Source of the DNA: DATJSN01 sp035504095
Lineage (GTDB): Bacteria; Planctomycetota; Phycisphaerae; WQYP01
Assembly: GCA_035504095.1 (NCBI GenBank)
Contig: DATJSN010000099.1
Span: 1 to 64,000, forward strand
DNA: 64,000 bases
Direction: 5' to 3'
Of this stretch, positions 27,100 through 35,531 are shown one piece after another; position 1 is the first letter of the stretch, and each line of letters opens with the position of its first letter. The translations under genes were made by a program, and so were the position numbers. The notes under the pieces were generated by a model, which was given only the letters and a program-made list of their open reading frames with translations, was not told the origin of the DNA and did not search any database.

Positions 27100-30000
27100 T
27101 CACTTTTTCCGCCGGCGAATCATCATACCCACGGCACCCACGGCCAATAATGCCAATGAACCCGGTTCCGGCACATCCGACGGGCTGGAGAACGTCAGAC
27201 CGCCGCCGACGCCGGCCGCTTCACCGGCTGCTTCCTGAGCGCCTAGGCCACGAACCGTGTCGTCCAGGTCCGCGGCATCCACGCCGGTGCTGCCGTCAAA
27301 GGCGAACTTGCTCCAGACCGCATTACCATTCGGATCCAGTGTCGAGCCGCCTAATCCACGCACCACGTCATCCAAGTCCGCCGCATTCACCGAACCGGTT
27401 CCCAACCAGTCGCCGTCCGCACGCTCCAGAACCACAAAATCGTCGTCTGAGTAATTCAATACCGCCCAGACCGTGTCATTGGACGTGTTAATCCCGTAAT
27501 CGCCTACCACGTCCTGGCCGGCGTAGGCGCCGTTGTATTCCACAGGCGTGCCGCTGGTGTTCAGCAGCACCGCCGAGACAAAGGTGTTGGTTATCAGAGA
27601 CTGACCATCGGCAGTCGTCGTGTGTGGGTTATACGCGGCCAGCACGGGACTCAGCGCTGAACCGCTCTGCGGCGCCACCGAATAGCTCATCTGGAGCACA
27701 TATGTATCTGAACCGGTTCCATCAATCACTGCCATGTCGCTTAATAGCGGGTACTGGGCGTTACCGGCAGGAGCATTCTGGAATTGCACAGAAAGCGTTG
27801 TACCCGTAGGAGAACTTACACTCCCACCGAGAAACTGAACATTGGTTTGACGACTTCCGGCGCCGGCAAGCCGCTGAATGTAAAATCCGTTATAGGATTG
27901 ATTCTGTGCAAGTGCCGCGGTGTAGAACCGAGTGCCTGACGTAAAGCCTGTGGGCACTGTGTTTACCACACTAATTGTATAATTACTCTGCGGTGTGACC
28001 GTGTTCATCAGTGTGGTATCCCACGTCAGACCGGAATTCAGCGTTGGAAGATTGACCGTACTAAAGGCACCGCCGGTAATTCCACCTGTGGCACTGATCA
28101 GGGTGTAACTTTCACCATTGGTCAATGGATCAGAATTTGATGGCGTCACCGTTAACGTTCCACCCAGGCTAACGGTTCCAGAATTGCTGGTCACTAATTG
28201 ATCGTTAGGCGGTGATTCATTATTGTCTGGATCGACCTGCGCGGAAAACGTCCCATCCAAATTCACATTGCCGGTAACTGTCAGCGGACCGATGGCGTCA
28301 CCCGGGGAAAGGTTGCCTTGTGCACCCACTGTGATGTTACCAATTACATTCCCATTGCCGTTAAGTTCCTGAGCATTAGAACCGCCCAAAACGAACCCAC
28401 CGGAAACCGCTGAAACGTTAAAAGCTCCATTGGATTGAACCGTAATCAGGGAGCTGTTCGCAATCGAGCCGGACGCGCCGAGGGCCAATGTGCCGCCATT
28501 GATCGTTGTATTACCAGAATAGGTGTTGGCTGAACTGAGCGTTAATGAACCGCTATTGACTGTCAACACGGTTTGTGAGGTTCCATTCTGGATAGTACCT
28601 GAGAAGGTGCTTGCGGCATTCGTTCCGCCGGCAAAAGTAAGAGTGGCAGATTGTGTACCATTGTTGGTTACGGTTCCATTGCTACCGGCTGTTACCGCCA
28701 AAGCTCCTACCGTTGCGCCTATGCCGCCTAGATCAAGAGTTCCATTATTGGTTCCATCGCCAAAAGTAACACTGCTGCCGGAGGGTATTGCAGAGCTATT
28801 GCCTACAATCAGTGTACCGTTACCAATAGTCGTACCGCCGGTAAAACTATTGGCTGTTGAAAGTGTGAGGCTGTCGGATCCCTCCTTAACCAGACTCGTT
28901 GAACCGGCGATGGAGCCAGTTCCGCTGATGATGTAATTGCCGGCGCTGTTGTTCACGCTCACCGAACCGGGCATCACAGTGGTATTCAGAGTCACCGTGT
29001 ACGTATTTACCGGCGAACCGTTGGCAGTATCGTCAAAATTGACATTGTCGGTATCCGCATAAGTTGCATTGGCTAAGGAATCGGTTGAATCATACCAGTT
29101 GGTGCTGCTGGTATCCCAGGCAGGTGACAGTGAACCAGTCCAGTACAAAGTCGCCGGCGTCGATTCGCCACCGCCAACGGTAATAATATATTCGTCTGAG
29201 TTTATAGACTTATGCCACGTCAAACCGACGGGCAAGGCCGGCAGATCAATTGTGGCAAATGCACCGTTGATTCCACCAGGGGCATCAATCAGAGTATAGG
29301 TATCGCCCTGGACAAATGGATCGGCATTGAATCCAGTTACATCCAATATACCGGCCAGAGTCATCTCGCCGCTGCCGCTAAGAATCAATTCGTCGTTATC
29401 GTTCGAGAGATCTGCATCGGCCTGAAACTCCAGTGTGCTGCCGCCAGTGCCGACAGTAGTTAGAGCAACATTCCCTTCAACGGTTATTGTTGAAAGAGCC
29501 GGTCCAGGATCGGTTACATTCAGGGTGCCATTAGCGCCGATAGCCAAAGTGCCTGCGCCCCCCCCCACTATTACTTCACCTACACTGCCTGCATCAGGTA
29601 GATAATGCGACAGACCACCAGTAAGTGTTTGCAGTGTTGCTCCGCCACCGATGGTAAATGTGCTGGCGTTGGGACTAAATGTTCCAAATACACTGATGGT
29701 TGCACTGGCCATTGATGAAACGGACGTGCCTAAAGCCAGCGTACCATAATCATTAATCTGTGTGTTGCCGGTATAGTTTAAAGCGCCATTCAGCGTCAAA
29801 TTGAACGGAACATTTGTGTAGCCGCCAACGTCTAAATTCCCGGCGCCGGCGTTAAAGTTACCGTTGAGTGTTTCGGGGTTTGTACCACCAGTAATGACCA
29901 GCGTGCCACCTGTAAGCGTAGTAGCTCCGCTGTAGCTGAGCGCCCCTTGAAGGTTCAGCGTGCCGCCGGTTACCTTCAAACTCGTCTGACTGTTTCCATC

Positions 30001-33000
30001 ATGAATTGCGCCGGTAAAGGTGCTGGAACCGCCGTCAAAAGTCAGTGCTGCGGCTTGAGTACCATTGTTGGTGATGGTTTGGGCTCCCGTACCGACCACA
30101 GACAGACCGCCGACTGTGGCGCCGATGCCGTTAAGGTCCAGCGTGCCGCTGTCATTGTTGGAATCGCCGAACGTAACGGTGCCGCCAGTGGGGATGGCCG
30201 AACTGTTGCCCACGATCAAAGTGCCGTTGCCGACGGTTGTAGTGCCGGTATAGGTATTTGCCGTAGAAAGCGTTAAGTTGTCGGTACCTTCCTTGAGCAA
30301 CGTAGCACTGCCACCAATGGAACCAGTGCCACTGATGACATAATTGCCGGCGCTATTATTCACGGTAACTGAATAGGGCTGAACAGTTGTGTTCAGGTTC
30401 ACATTGTAATTGCCGCTGGTGTTGTGAGCATCGTCAAAAGTGACTCCATAACCATCCATATAAACGCTTGGGGTATCACTGGGAGTTTCCCAATTGACGG
30501 TATTGTTAATGTCCCACGCATTGTTTGGCGATTGTGCACCGGTCCAGTACAAAGCCAGAGCTTCAAGAGAAATCACATAGCCGGAAGAATTTATCGTTGT
30601 GACCCATTCAGAAGAGGTTGGAATCGGGAGTGTACTCAGATTTGAAGTGGAAAATCCGGTACCCGTCGCGTCAGAAATCAGGGTATAGCTTGAACCAGTC
30701 TTGAATGTATCACCATCGGTTGGGACTAAATCAAGCGTCCCACCATCAATAGTGGCTACATCACCAGCTCCCATGACCACTTCGTCATTCGTTCCTGTTG
30801 TATCCGGATTAATCCTTACCATTAGAGTGCCGCCCGATGTGCCAAAACTGAGATTGCCATCGATGGTAAGCGTAGCCTCACCGACCGCATTAAATGGTTC
30901 CAAAGTTCCATCGGGGCCAATCGTTAAGGTCGAGGCGGAGGTAATTGTGGCGGTGTTGCCTGCACCGCCAGGATCACCCGTGGTATGACCGCCAGTAAGC
31001 GTTTGGGGCGCCGAGCCGCCGAGCATAAATCCGCTGGTATCTTCAAGGTTTAAATTACCGTATACAGCGATTGATGAACTGGCAATTGATGAAGTATTTG
31101 AACCCAAGTTCAGAGTAGCATAGCTATCAACTTTTATTGTGCCAGCAGAGTTAATCGCTCCGTTGAGTGTCAAATCAGTTGAATTAGTGCCATCGCCGAC
31201 AATCAGACTGCCTGCCGTGCCGCCGGCAAAAGCGCCATTGAGCTGGTAATTATGCGGGCCGCCGATCTGTAAGATACCGCCGTTGAGCGTGGTGGTTCCG
31301 CTGTAACTGAGAGTTCCGTTGAGCAGCAGTGTACCGCTATTGACCGTTAGGCTGGTCTGACTGCTGCCATCCTGGATTGTACCGCCAAAAGTGCTTGATG
31401 TTGTGCCGCCGGCAAATGTCAATGCCGCAGCCTGTGTGCCGTTATTGGTGATGTATCCAGCGCTACCTTTTACCATAGCCAGACTTCCTACCGTCGCGCC
31501 AATGCCTCCAAGATCAAGGTATGCACTATCTTCGTCTGCATCGCTGAATGTCACCGCTCCGCCGACAGGTATGGCCGAAGCATTGCCAACAATCAAAGTG
31601 CCATTCTGGATTTGGGTGCCACCGGTATATGTGTTCGCCGTGGAAAGCGTTAGACTCGCGGAACCTTCTTTTACCAAGCCTGTGAAACCACCTATAGTCC
31701 CGGTTCCGCTGATAACGTAATTGCCCGCACTGTTGTTTACGGTTACCCCTCCCGGCATCACGGTGGTATTGAGTGTGACATTGTAATTTCCGTTATTGTG
31801 GGCATCGTCAAAAATGACCAAGTCGCCATCGTTATAGACGATGGGGTTAATGCTGTCGGTGACATCATTCCAATTTTGGCTTGTGTTGATGTCCCACAAA
31901 CCATTGCCTGAGTAATTATTCCAATAAATGGTTGGAGAAAAAATGGAAATCTCGTACGCTGACGAAGTTTCTGTCGTGATCCATTGCTGACCGGCCCCAA
32001 GTACCGGCAGATCTACAGTTGCGAATGAACCGGTGATGCCGTCTGAGGGATCTGATATCAGCGTATAGCTATCACCACTGGTAAAGCGATCGGCATTGTA
32101 CGCAGTTACATCCAATATACCGCCCAGAGTTATCCCGCCGGAAACATCCAATTCATCATTCGTACCCGTTAGATCTGGATCGACTTGCAGTTCCAACGTG
32201 CTGCCGCCGGTACCGACAGTAGTGAGCGCAACATTGCCTTCAACGGTCATCGCAGCCAAAGCGGGACCCGGATTGGTGACATTTAGCGTGCCATTAGCGC
32301 CGATATCCAAAGTACCGCTACCGCCGCCTACGATTACTTCACCGACACTTCCTGCATGGGGATCTAAATAAACCAGGCCACCTTCGAGCGTTTGTGCCGT
32401 TGAGCCGCCACCGATGGTAAATGTGCTGGCGTTGGGACTAAATGTTCCAAAAACATCGATAAGGGAACTGGCCATTGATGAAACGCTTGAGCCCAGAGTA
32501 AGCGTGCCGTAGCTATTAATCTGAGTGGTGCCGGTATAGTTCAAGGTTCCGTTGAGTGTCAAATTGAACGAAACATCCGTATAGCCGCCAATGGTCAGAT
32601 TCCCAGTGCCGGCGTTAAAATTGCCGTTGAGCGTTTCAGGGTTGGTGCCGCCGGTAATAATCAACGTACCGCCAGAGAGTGTTGTAGCGCCGCTGTAGCT
32701 TAGCGCCCCTTGAAGGTTTAGCGTGCCGCTGGTGACCGTTAAACCTGTCTGACTGCCGCCATTCACTATCGTGCCGGTAAAAGTACTTGAACCAGTACCA
32801 CCGGCAAAAACCAGTGCCGCGGCCTGTGAGCCATTGTTGATGATAGTACCGCTGCCTCCCGTTGCAGTACTCAAACTTCCGACTGTTGCGCCAATTCCAC
32901 CGAGATCCAGGGTACCGGCATGGCTTCCATCTCCAAAACTTACACTGCTGCCGGTGGGAATCGCCGAGCTATTGCCTATAATGAAAGTGCCGTTACCAAT

Positions 33001-34188
33001 GGTGGTTCCACCAGTATATGTGTTTGTCGTGGAGAGCGTCAGACTATCTGTACCTTCCTTGGTCAGACTAGCGCTGCCACCAATAGTCCCCGAACCGCTG
33101 ATAACATAATTGCCGGCACTGTTATTCACCATTACTGAGTCGGGGGTAACCGTGGTATTCAGAGTTACGTTATAATAAGGCGTTCCGGTATCATCAAAAG
33201 TAACCGCATCGCCATTAACGTAATAAGCTTGCCCGCCGGAGTTGTACCAGTTGTAATTACTTTGCACATCCCAAGTCATATGATCGCCGGAGGTATCGGC
33301 GGCGCTACCTGCCCAATAAATTACTGCCGGACCTGCCGGCACAACGAAAAACTGACTATTTGTCGAACCGAAATTAAACGTATTGGTTGCTAAATTTCCC
33401 GTTCCAACCGGCAAACCAGCAAGAAACTGATTGGAGATGTACTTATCATCACCACCGGTAATGTCCGCCAATACATCGATAGATCCGGACGGATTTCCCA
33501 GTTGAGCCAATGGGATAGCAAGTTCAAAGCCAGTTGTGACAGATTCATCATTGGCCGGACTGGCTGCTGCGCCGGTGGCCACCCCCATTGCAGTATCATT
33601 TGTATTATTAAATGCTTCGGTAATACCACTAACATTATTTGGGCCCTGGCTATTAGAAATCGAAAAGCTGCCAGTGCTGGCTTTATTAGTCACTAAATTA
33701 TAGACGTCCGAATAAACCGTTCCTTCATAATCGTTAATGTCAATGACGTTTGTTGCGCCATCACCAAAATTTGGGCTAAATTTTGAACCATTAGCATTAT
33801 TCAGGTAGCCGGAATCAGCTGTCTCATTTAAAGTGAACTGACCCGCACCATTACCGGAAATAAATATGTCCATGTGATTGCCATTATCCTGCAAATCACC
33901 GGTAATCAAAAGATACAAATCGCCATTTTCAATCACACCATAGGCAGCATCAAGCTGCGAACCATTTGTTTCATCGGGCGGTGTGCCGCTAACTGTAGGA
34001 CTACCAAAACCAGTGCCAATAGTTTGCAGCGACAATGCACTGCCAAAGTCGGAAGAATATGATCCATTGACGGTGATTGAAGCGGAACTGACACCGACTG
34101 ATGAACCTATTGCAGCGGCGGCCATGGCGGCGGAGGCGATGATCGGTAATTTTTTACGCGCAATAACCCGTTTCACTCCCAAACGCAT
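27100..34188 (-). CDS. Giant PEP-CTERM surface protein with four tandem beta-strand-repeat modules
   Basis: About 2362 residues. Translation starts at the ATG with AAAGGGGG seven bases upstream; the longer frame (to 34257) would begin at the promoter. It has a signal peptide (residues 1 to about 36, ending VSSAS) and an N-terminal domain of about 250 residues, shared with the separate gene at 34319-35203. Then come four modules of about 460 residues, each opening with a YW-G/N motif and WD...NW (near 33318, 31926, 30548 and 29145) and holding PATR-type repeats such as LTLSTANTYTGGT. It ends with a beta-rich region, two dockerin-like loops (SVNAADLDDVVRGLG, GVDAADLDDTVRGLG) and a PEP-CTERM tail (PEPGSLALLAVG, RRRKK). 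Likely a long surface adhesin or substrate scaffold; no enzyme motif seen. Confidence 0.85.
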   Translation of the reverse strand: MRLGVKRVIARKKLPIIASAAMAAAAIGSSVGVSSASITVNGSYSSDFGSALSLQTIGTGFGSPTVSGTPPDETNGSQLDAAYGVIENGDLYLLITGDLQDNGNHMDIFISGNGAGQFTLNETADSGYLNNANGSKFSPNFGDGATNVIDINDYEGTVYSDVYNLVTNKASTGSFSISNSQGPNNVSGITEAFNNTNDTAMGVATGAAASPANDESVTTGFELAIPLAQLGNPSGSIDVLADITGGDDKYISNQFLAGLPVGTGNLATNTFNFGSTNSQFFVVPAGPAVIYWAGSAADTSGDHMTWDVQSNYNWYNSGGQAYYVNGDAVTFDDTGTPYYNVTLNTTVTPDSVMVNNSAGNYVISGSGTIGGSASLTKEGTDSLTLSTTNTYTGGTTIGNGTFIIGNSSAIPTGSSVSFGDGSHAGTLDLGGIGATVGSLSTATGGSGTIINNGSQAAALVFAGGTGSSTFTGTIVNGGSQTGLTVTSGTLNLQGALSYSGATTLSGGTLIITGGTNPETLNGNFNAGTGNLTIGGYTDVSFNLTLNGTLNYTGTTQINSYGTLTLGSSVSSMASSLIDVFGTFSPNASTFTIGGGSTAQTLEGGLVYLDPHAGSVGEVIVGGGSGTLDIGANGTLNVTNPGPALAAMTVEGNVALTTVGTGGSTLELQVDPDLTGTNDELDVSGGITLGGILDVTAYNADRFTSGDSYTLISDPSDGITGSFATVDLPVLGAGQQWITTETSSAYEISIFSPTIYWNNYSGNGLWDINTSQNWNDVTDSINPIVYNDGDLVIFDDAHNNGNYNVTLNTTVMPGGVTVNNSAGNYVISGTGTIGGFTGLVKEGSASLTLSTANTYTGGTQIQNGTLIVGNASAIPVGGAVTFSDADEDSAYLDLGGIGATVGSLAMVKGSAGYITNNGTQAAALTFAGGTTSSTFGGTIQDGSSQTSLTVNSGTLLLNGTLSYSGTTTLNGGILQIGGPHNYQLNGAFAGGTAGSLIVGDGTNSTDLTLNGAINSAGTIKVDSYATLNLGSNTSSIASSSIAVYGNLNLEDTSGFMLGGSAPQTLTGGHTTGDPGGAGNTATITSASTLTIGPDGTLEPFNAVGEATLTIDGNLSFGTSGGTLMVRINPDTTGTNDEVVMGAGDVATIDGGTLDLVPTDGDTFKTGSSYTLISDATGTGFSTSNLSTLPIPTSSEWVTTINSSGYVISLEALALYWTGAQSPNNAWDINNTVNWETPSDTPSVYMDGYGVTFDDAHNTSGNYNVNLNTTVQPYSVTVNNSAGNYVISGTGSIGGSATLLKEGTDNLTLSTANTYTGTTTVGNGTLIVGNSSAIPTGGTVTFGDSNNDSGTLDLNGIGATVGGLSVVGTGAQTITNNGTQAAALTFDGGSSTFTGAIHDGNSQTSLKVTGGTLNLQGALSYSGATTLTGGTLVITGGTNPETLNGNFNAGAGNLDVGGYTNVPFNLTLNGALNYTGNTQINDYGTLALGTSVSSMASATISVFGTFSPNASTFTIGGGATLQTLTGGLSHYLPDAGSVGEVIVGGGAGTLAIGANGTLNVTDPGPALSTITVEGNVALTTVGTGGSTLEFQADADLSNDNDELILSGSGEMTLAGILDVTGFNADPFVQGDTYTLIDAPGGINGAFATIDLPALPVGLTWHKSINSDEYIITVGGGESTPATLYWTGSLSPAWDTSSTNWYDSTDSLANATYADTDNVNFDDTANGSPVNTYTVTLNTTVMPGSVSVNNSAGNYIISGTGSIAGSTSLVKEGSDSLTLSTANSFTGGTTIGNGTLIVGNSSAIPSGSSVTFGDGTNNGTLDLGGIGATVGALAVTAGSNGTVTNNGTQSATLTFAGGTNAASTFSGTIQNGTSQTVLTVNSGSLTLSSANTYSGNTTINGGTLALGASGSIANSSLITVQSNGAFNVSAVSGGFVLGGSNAQELNGNGNVIGNITVGAQGNLSPGDAIGPLTVTGNVNLDGTFSAQVDPDNNESPPNDQLVTSNSGTVSLGGTLTVTPSNSDPLTNGESYTLISATGGITGGAFSTVNLPTLNSGLTWDTTLMNTVTPQSNYTISVVNTVPTGFTSGTRFYTAALAQNQSYNGFYIQRLAGAGSRQTNVQFLGGSVSSPTGTTLSVQFQNAPAGNAQYPLLSDMAVIDGTGSDTYVLQMSYSVAPQSGSALSPVLAAYNPHTTTADGQSLITNTFVSAVLLNTSGTPVEYNGAYAGQDVVGDYGINTSNDTVWAVLNYSDDDFVVLERADGDWLGTGSVNAADLDDVVRGLGGSTLDPNGNAVWSKFAFDGSTGVDAADLDDTVRGLGAQEAAGEAAGVGGGLTFSSPSDVPEPGSLALLAVGAVGMMIRRRKK
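27220..29150. repeat. Large dispersed repeat, copy 2
   Basis: Same-orientation coding copy of 22460-24840. It covers the fourth module and the C-terminal region of the giant gene. Limits are estimated by eye. Confidence 0.6.
29145..33318. repeat. Three consecutive 1.4-kb tandem coding repeats
   Basis: Module starts are spaced 1392, 1378 and 1403 bases apart. Modules 1 and 3 are the closest pair. For example, the text around 29640-29700 recurs at 32400-32460 with few changes, and both encode a SFNLTLNG/PFNLTLNG stretch missing from modules 2 and 4. This points to duplication of a two-module block. Confidence 0.65.
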
Positions 34189-34257
34189 AACAGAACCCCC
34201 TTTAAAGATTTGTTTAGGACCCTCAGACACAACTAAGACACTCAGCCAATTAAACAT

Positions 34258-34285
34258 AGTTTAACCGGTTTACCAGTTTTGTCCA
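34258..34285 (-). promoter_or_regulatory. Promoter with LacI-type operator (giant gene)
   Basis: Minus strand: -35 TGGACA (34280-34285), 16-base spacer, -10 TAAACT (34258-34263), operator GGTAAACCGGTTAAAC (34259-34274). The 16-base operator is identical to the one at 26873-26888. It sits in the 130-base gap behind the stop of the paralogous upstream gene. Confidence 0.78.
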
Positions 34286-34318
34286 GTCTTTTTTAAAAAT
34301 TTTTAATATTGCTCCTTT

Positions 34319-35203
34319 TCAAGGTTTGGAAGTTGGACTTGGTACTGGGATAGTAAAGAACATTCCTGGCGTAGAACTAAAATTAAATTTCGCTACAGCG
34401 ATATTTGATGATCCTACAGGCAAACCTGCCAAAAATTGATTTGAAAGATAATTGTCTTGAGTACTGTTTATGTCGGCTAATACTTCAATGGAACCGGTCG
34501 GATTGCCTAGCGCTGACAAAGGGATGGCCACTTCGAATCCGGTTTGCACAGCATTCACATAAGATTGATTAGCGGCTGCACCGCTGGTACCCATTTGGGA
34601 TACATTTGAGTTGTTTAAAGCCTCGGCAAGAGAACCAACTGTATTTGGTTTGTGGCTATAAACCGAAAAGGCTCCAAGATAACTATTAGTATTGGCTATC
34701 AGATCGTAATCGTTGGTGTAAACAGTTCCCTGGTACTCATTGACATCCAAAACATAAGTGGCGCCATGACCGAAATTAGGACTGAACTGCGAGCCGTTCA
34801 TCGCACCAAGCACCTGGCTATTATCCACGGATAAAGTACTTTGGCCAGTTCGACCGTCGGCAATAAAAATATTCAAATGATTGCCATTATTTTCAAAATT
34901 GCCTGTAAAAAGAAGATATAAATTACCATTTTCGATCACGCCATAAGCTGCATCCAATTCCGAACCATTGGCATCTTTTCCTGCTGGATTTGTGTTTGCT
35001 GCGGAATAAGAGCTATTGCCGAAACCGGTGTTGATCGTTTGTGAAGCTAAAGCACCACCGAAGTCTGAAGAATAAGTTCCATCGACGGTAATAGCCGCCG
35101 AACTAATTGTTGCTGACGAACTTATCGCGCCGGCAGTGAAGGCCATGAACGTTGCTGATGTTAAATATCGACGAACAACAATCTTTGTGACCGCCATGCA
35201 CAT
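34319..35203 (-). CDS. Secreted stand-alone copy of the giant protein's N-terminal domain
   Basis: 294 residues. The start is taken at the ATG with AAAGGGG about eight bases upstream (ATGs two codons later and 13 codons earlier are also in frame). A signal peptide ends near ISSAA. The mature part aligns along its length with residues about 36-290 of the giant PEP-CTERM protein (shared blocks: SDFG.AL..QTI.TGFG, DAAYGVIENG.LYLL, GSQFSPNFG.GAT, LSNQFLAGLPVG). It stops after that domain, without a PEP-CTERM tail, so it is probably released or held by another partner. I do not recognise a named family; a carbohydrate-binding role is a guess from context. Confidence 0.8.
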   Translation of the reverse strand: MCMAVTKIVVRRYLTSATFMAFTAGAISSSATISSAAITVDGTYSSDFGGALASQTINTGFGNSSYSAANTNPAGKDANGSELDAAYGVIENGNLYLLFTGNFENNGNHLNIFIADGRTGQSTLSVDNSQVLGAMNGSQFSPNFGHGATYVLDVNEYQGTVYTNDYDLIANTNSYLGAFSVYSHKPNTVGSLAEALNNSNVSQMGTSGAAANQSYVNAVQTGFEVAIPLSALGNPTGSIEVLADINSTQDNYLSNQFLAGLPVGSSNIAVAKFNFSSTPGMFFTIPVPSPTSKP

Positions 35204-35271
35204 AGCAAATGCCCCTTTATAGAGTTTCTTAAAGACTCCCATAGAAAACGTTAACGAAACCGACCGAAATC

Positions 35272-35299
35272 AGTCTAAACGGTTTACTAAATTCGTCCA
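35272..35299 (-). promoter_or_regulatory. Promoter with LacI-type operator (stand-alone domain gene)
   Basis: Minus strand: -35 TGGACG (35294-35299), 16-base spacer, -10 TAGACT (35272-35277), operator AGTAAACCGTTTAGAC (35273-35288). It has the same geometry as the sites at 26872 and 34258, with a slightly diverged palindrome. Confidence 0.7.
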
Positions 35300-35444
35300 G
35301 GCAATTAATCGTTGAATAAAAAAATCGATAGGAAGTTTCCGATTTATCATCTTTTAATTTAGTATATTCATTGGCTTCTTAATACTTTTACTACTTCATA
35401 ATTTAATATTCTTTATAATGAATATTATTCCTTGATCTTTATTC

Positions 35445-35480
35445 TTGACTTTGTTTACCAATATATTAAACTGTTTAACT
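35445..35480 (+). promoter_or_regulatory. Promoter and possible autoregulatory site of the LacI-type gene
   Basis: Plus strand: -35 TTGACT (35445-35450), 16-base spacer, -10 TAAACT (35467-35472). The palindrome TTAAAC-T-GTTTAA (35466-35478) overlaps the -10 box and the bases after it. It differs from the other operators in having an odd-length centre, so binding by the same regulator is likely but less sure. Confidence 0.55.
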
Positions 35481-35531
35481 AGAGGCTGATTCTTGTAGCA
35501 TTCAGCGTCGAATATTTTTGGATTTTGGCCC

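Larger units (their letters stand above)
35204..35531. promoter_or_regulatory. Divergent promoter region of the LacI locus
   Basis: 328 bases without a gene, strongly AT-rich in the middle (35320-35440). It contains the two promoter/operator sites listed separately (35272-35299 and 35445-35480). Nothing else recognisable was seen. Confidence 0.6.

Noticed and set aside
27500..33300. Regular repeats at about 1.4 kb and at shorter spacing that could be mistaken for a CRISPR or satellite array
   Set aside because: They are in frame, coding, and correspond to protein modules with beta-strand repeats; there are no short identical repeats with unique spacers.
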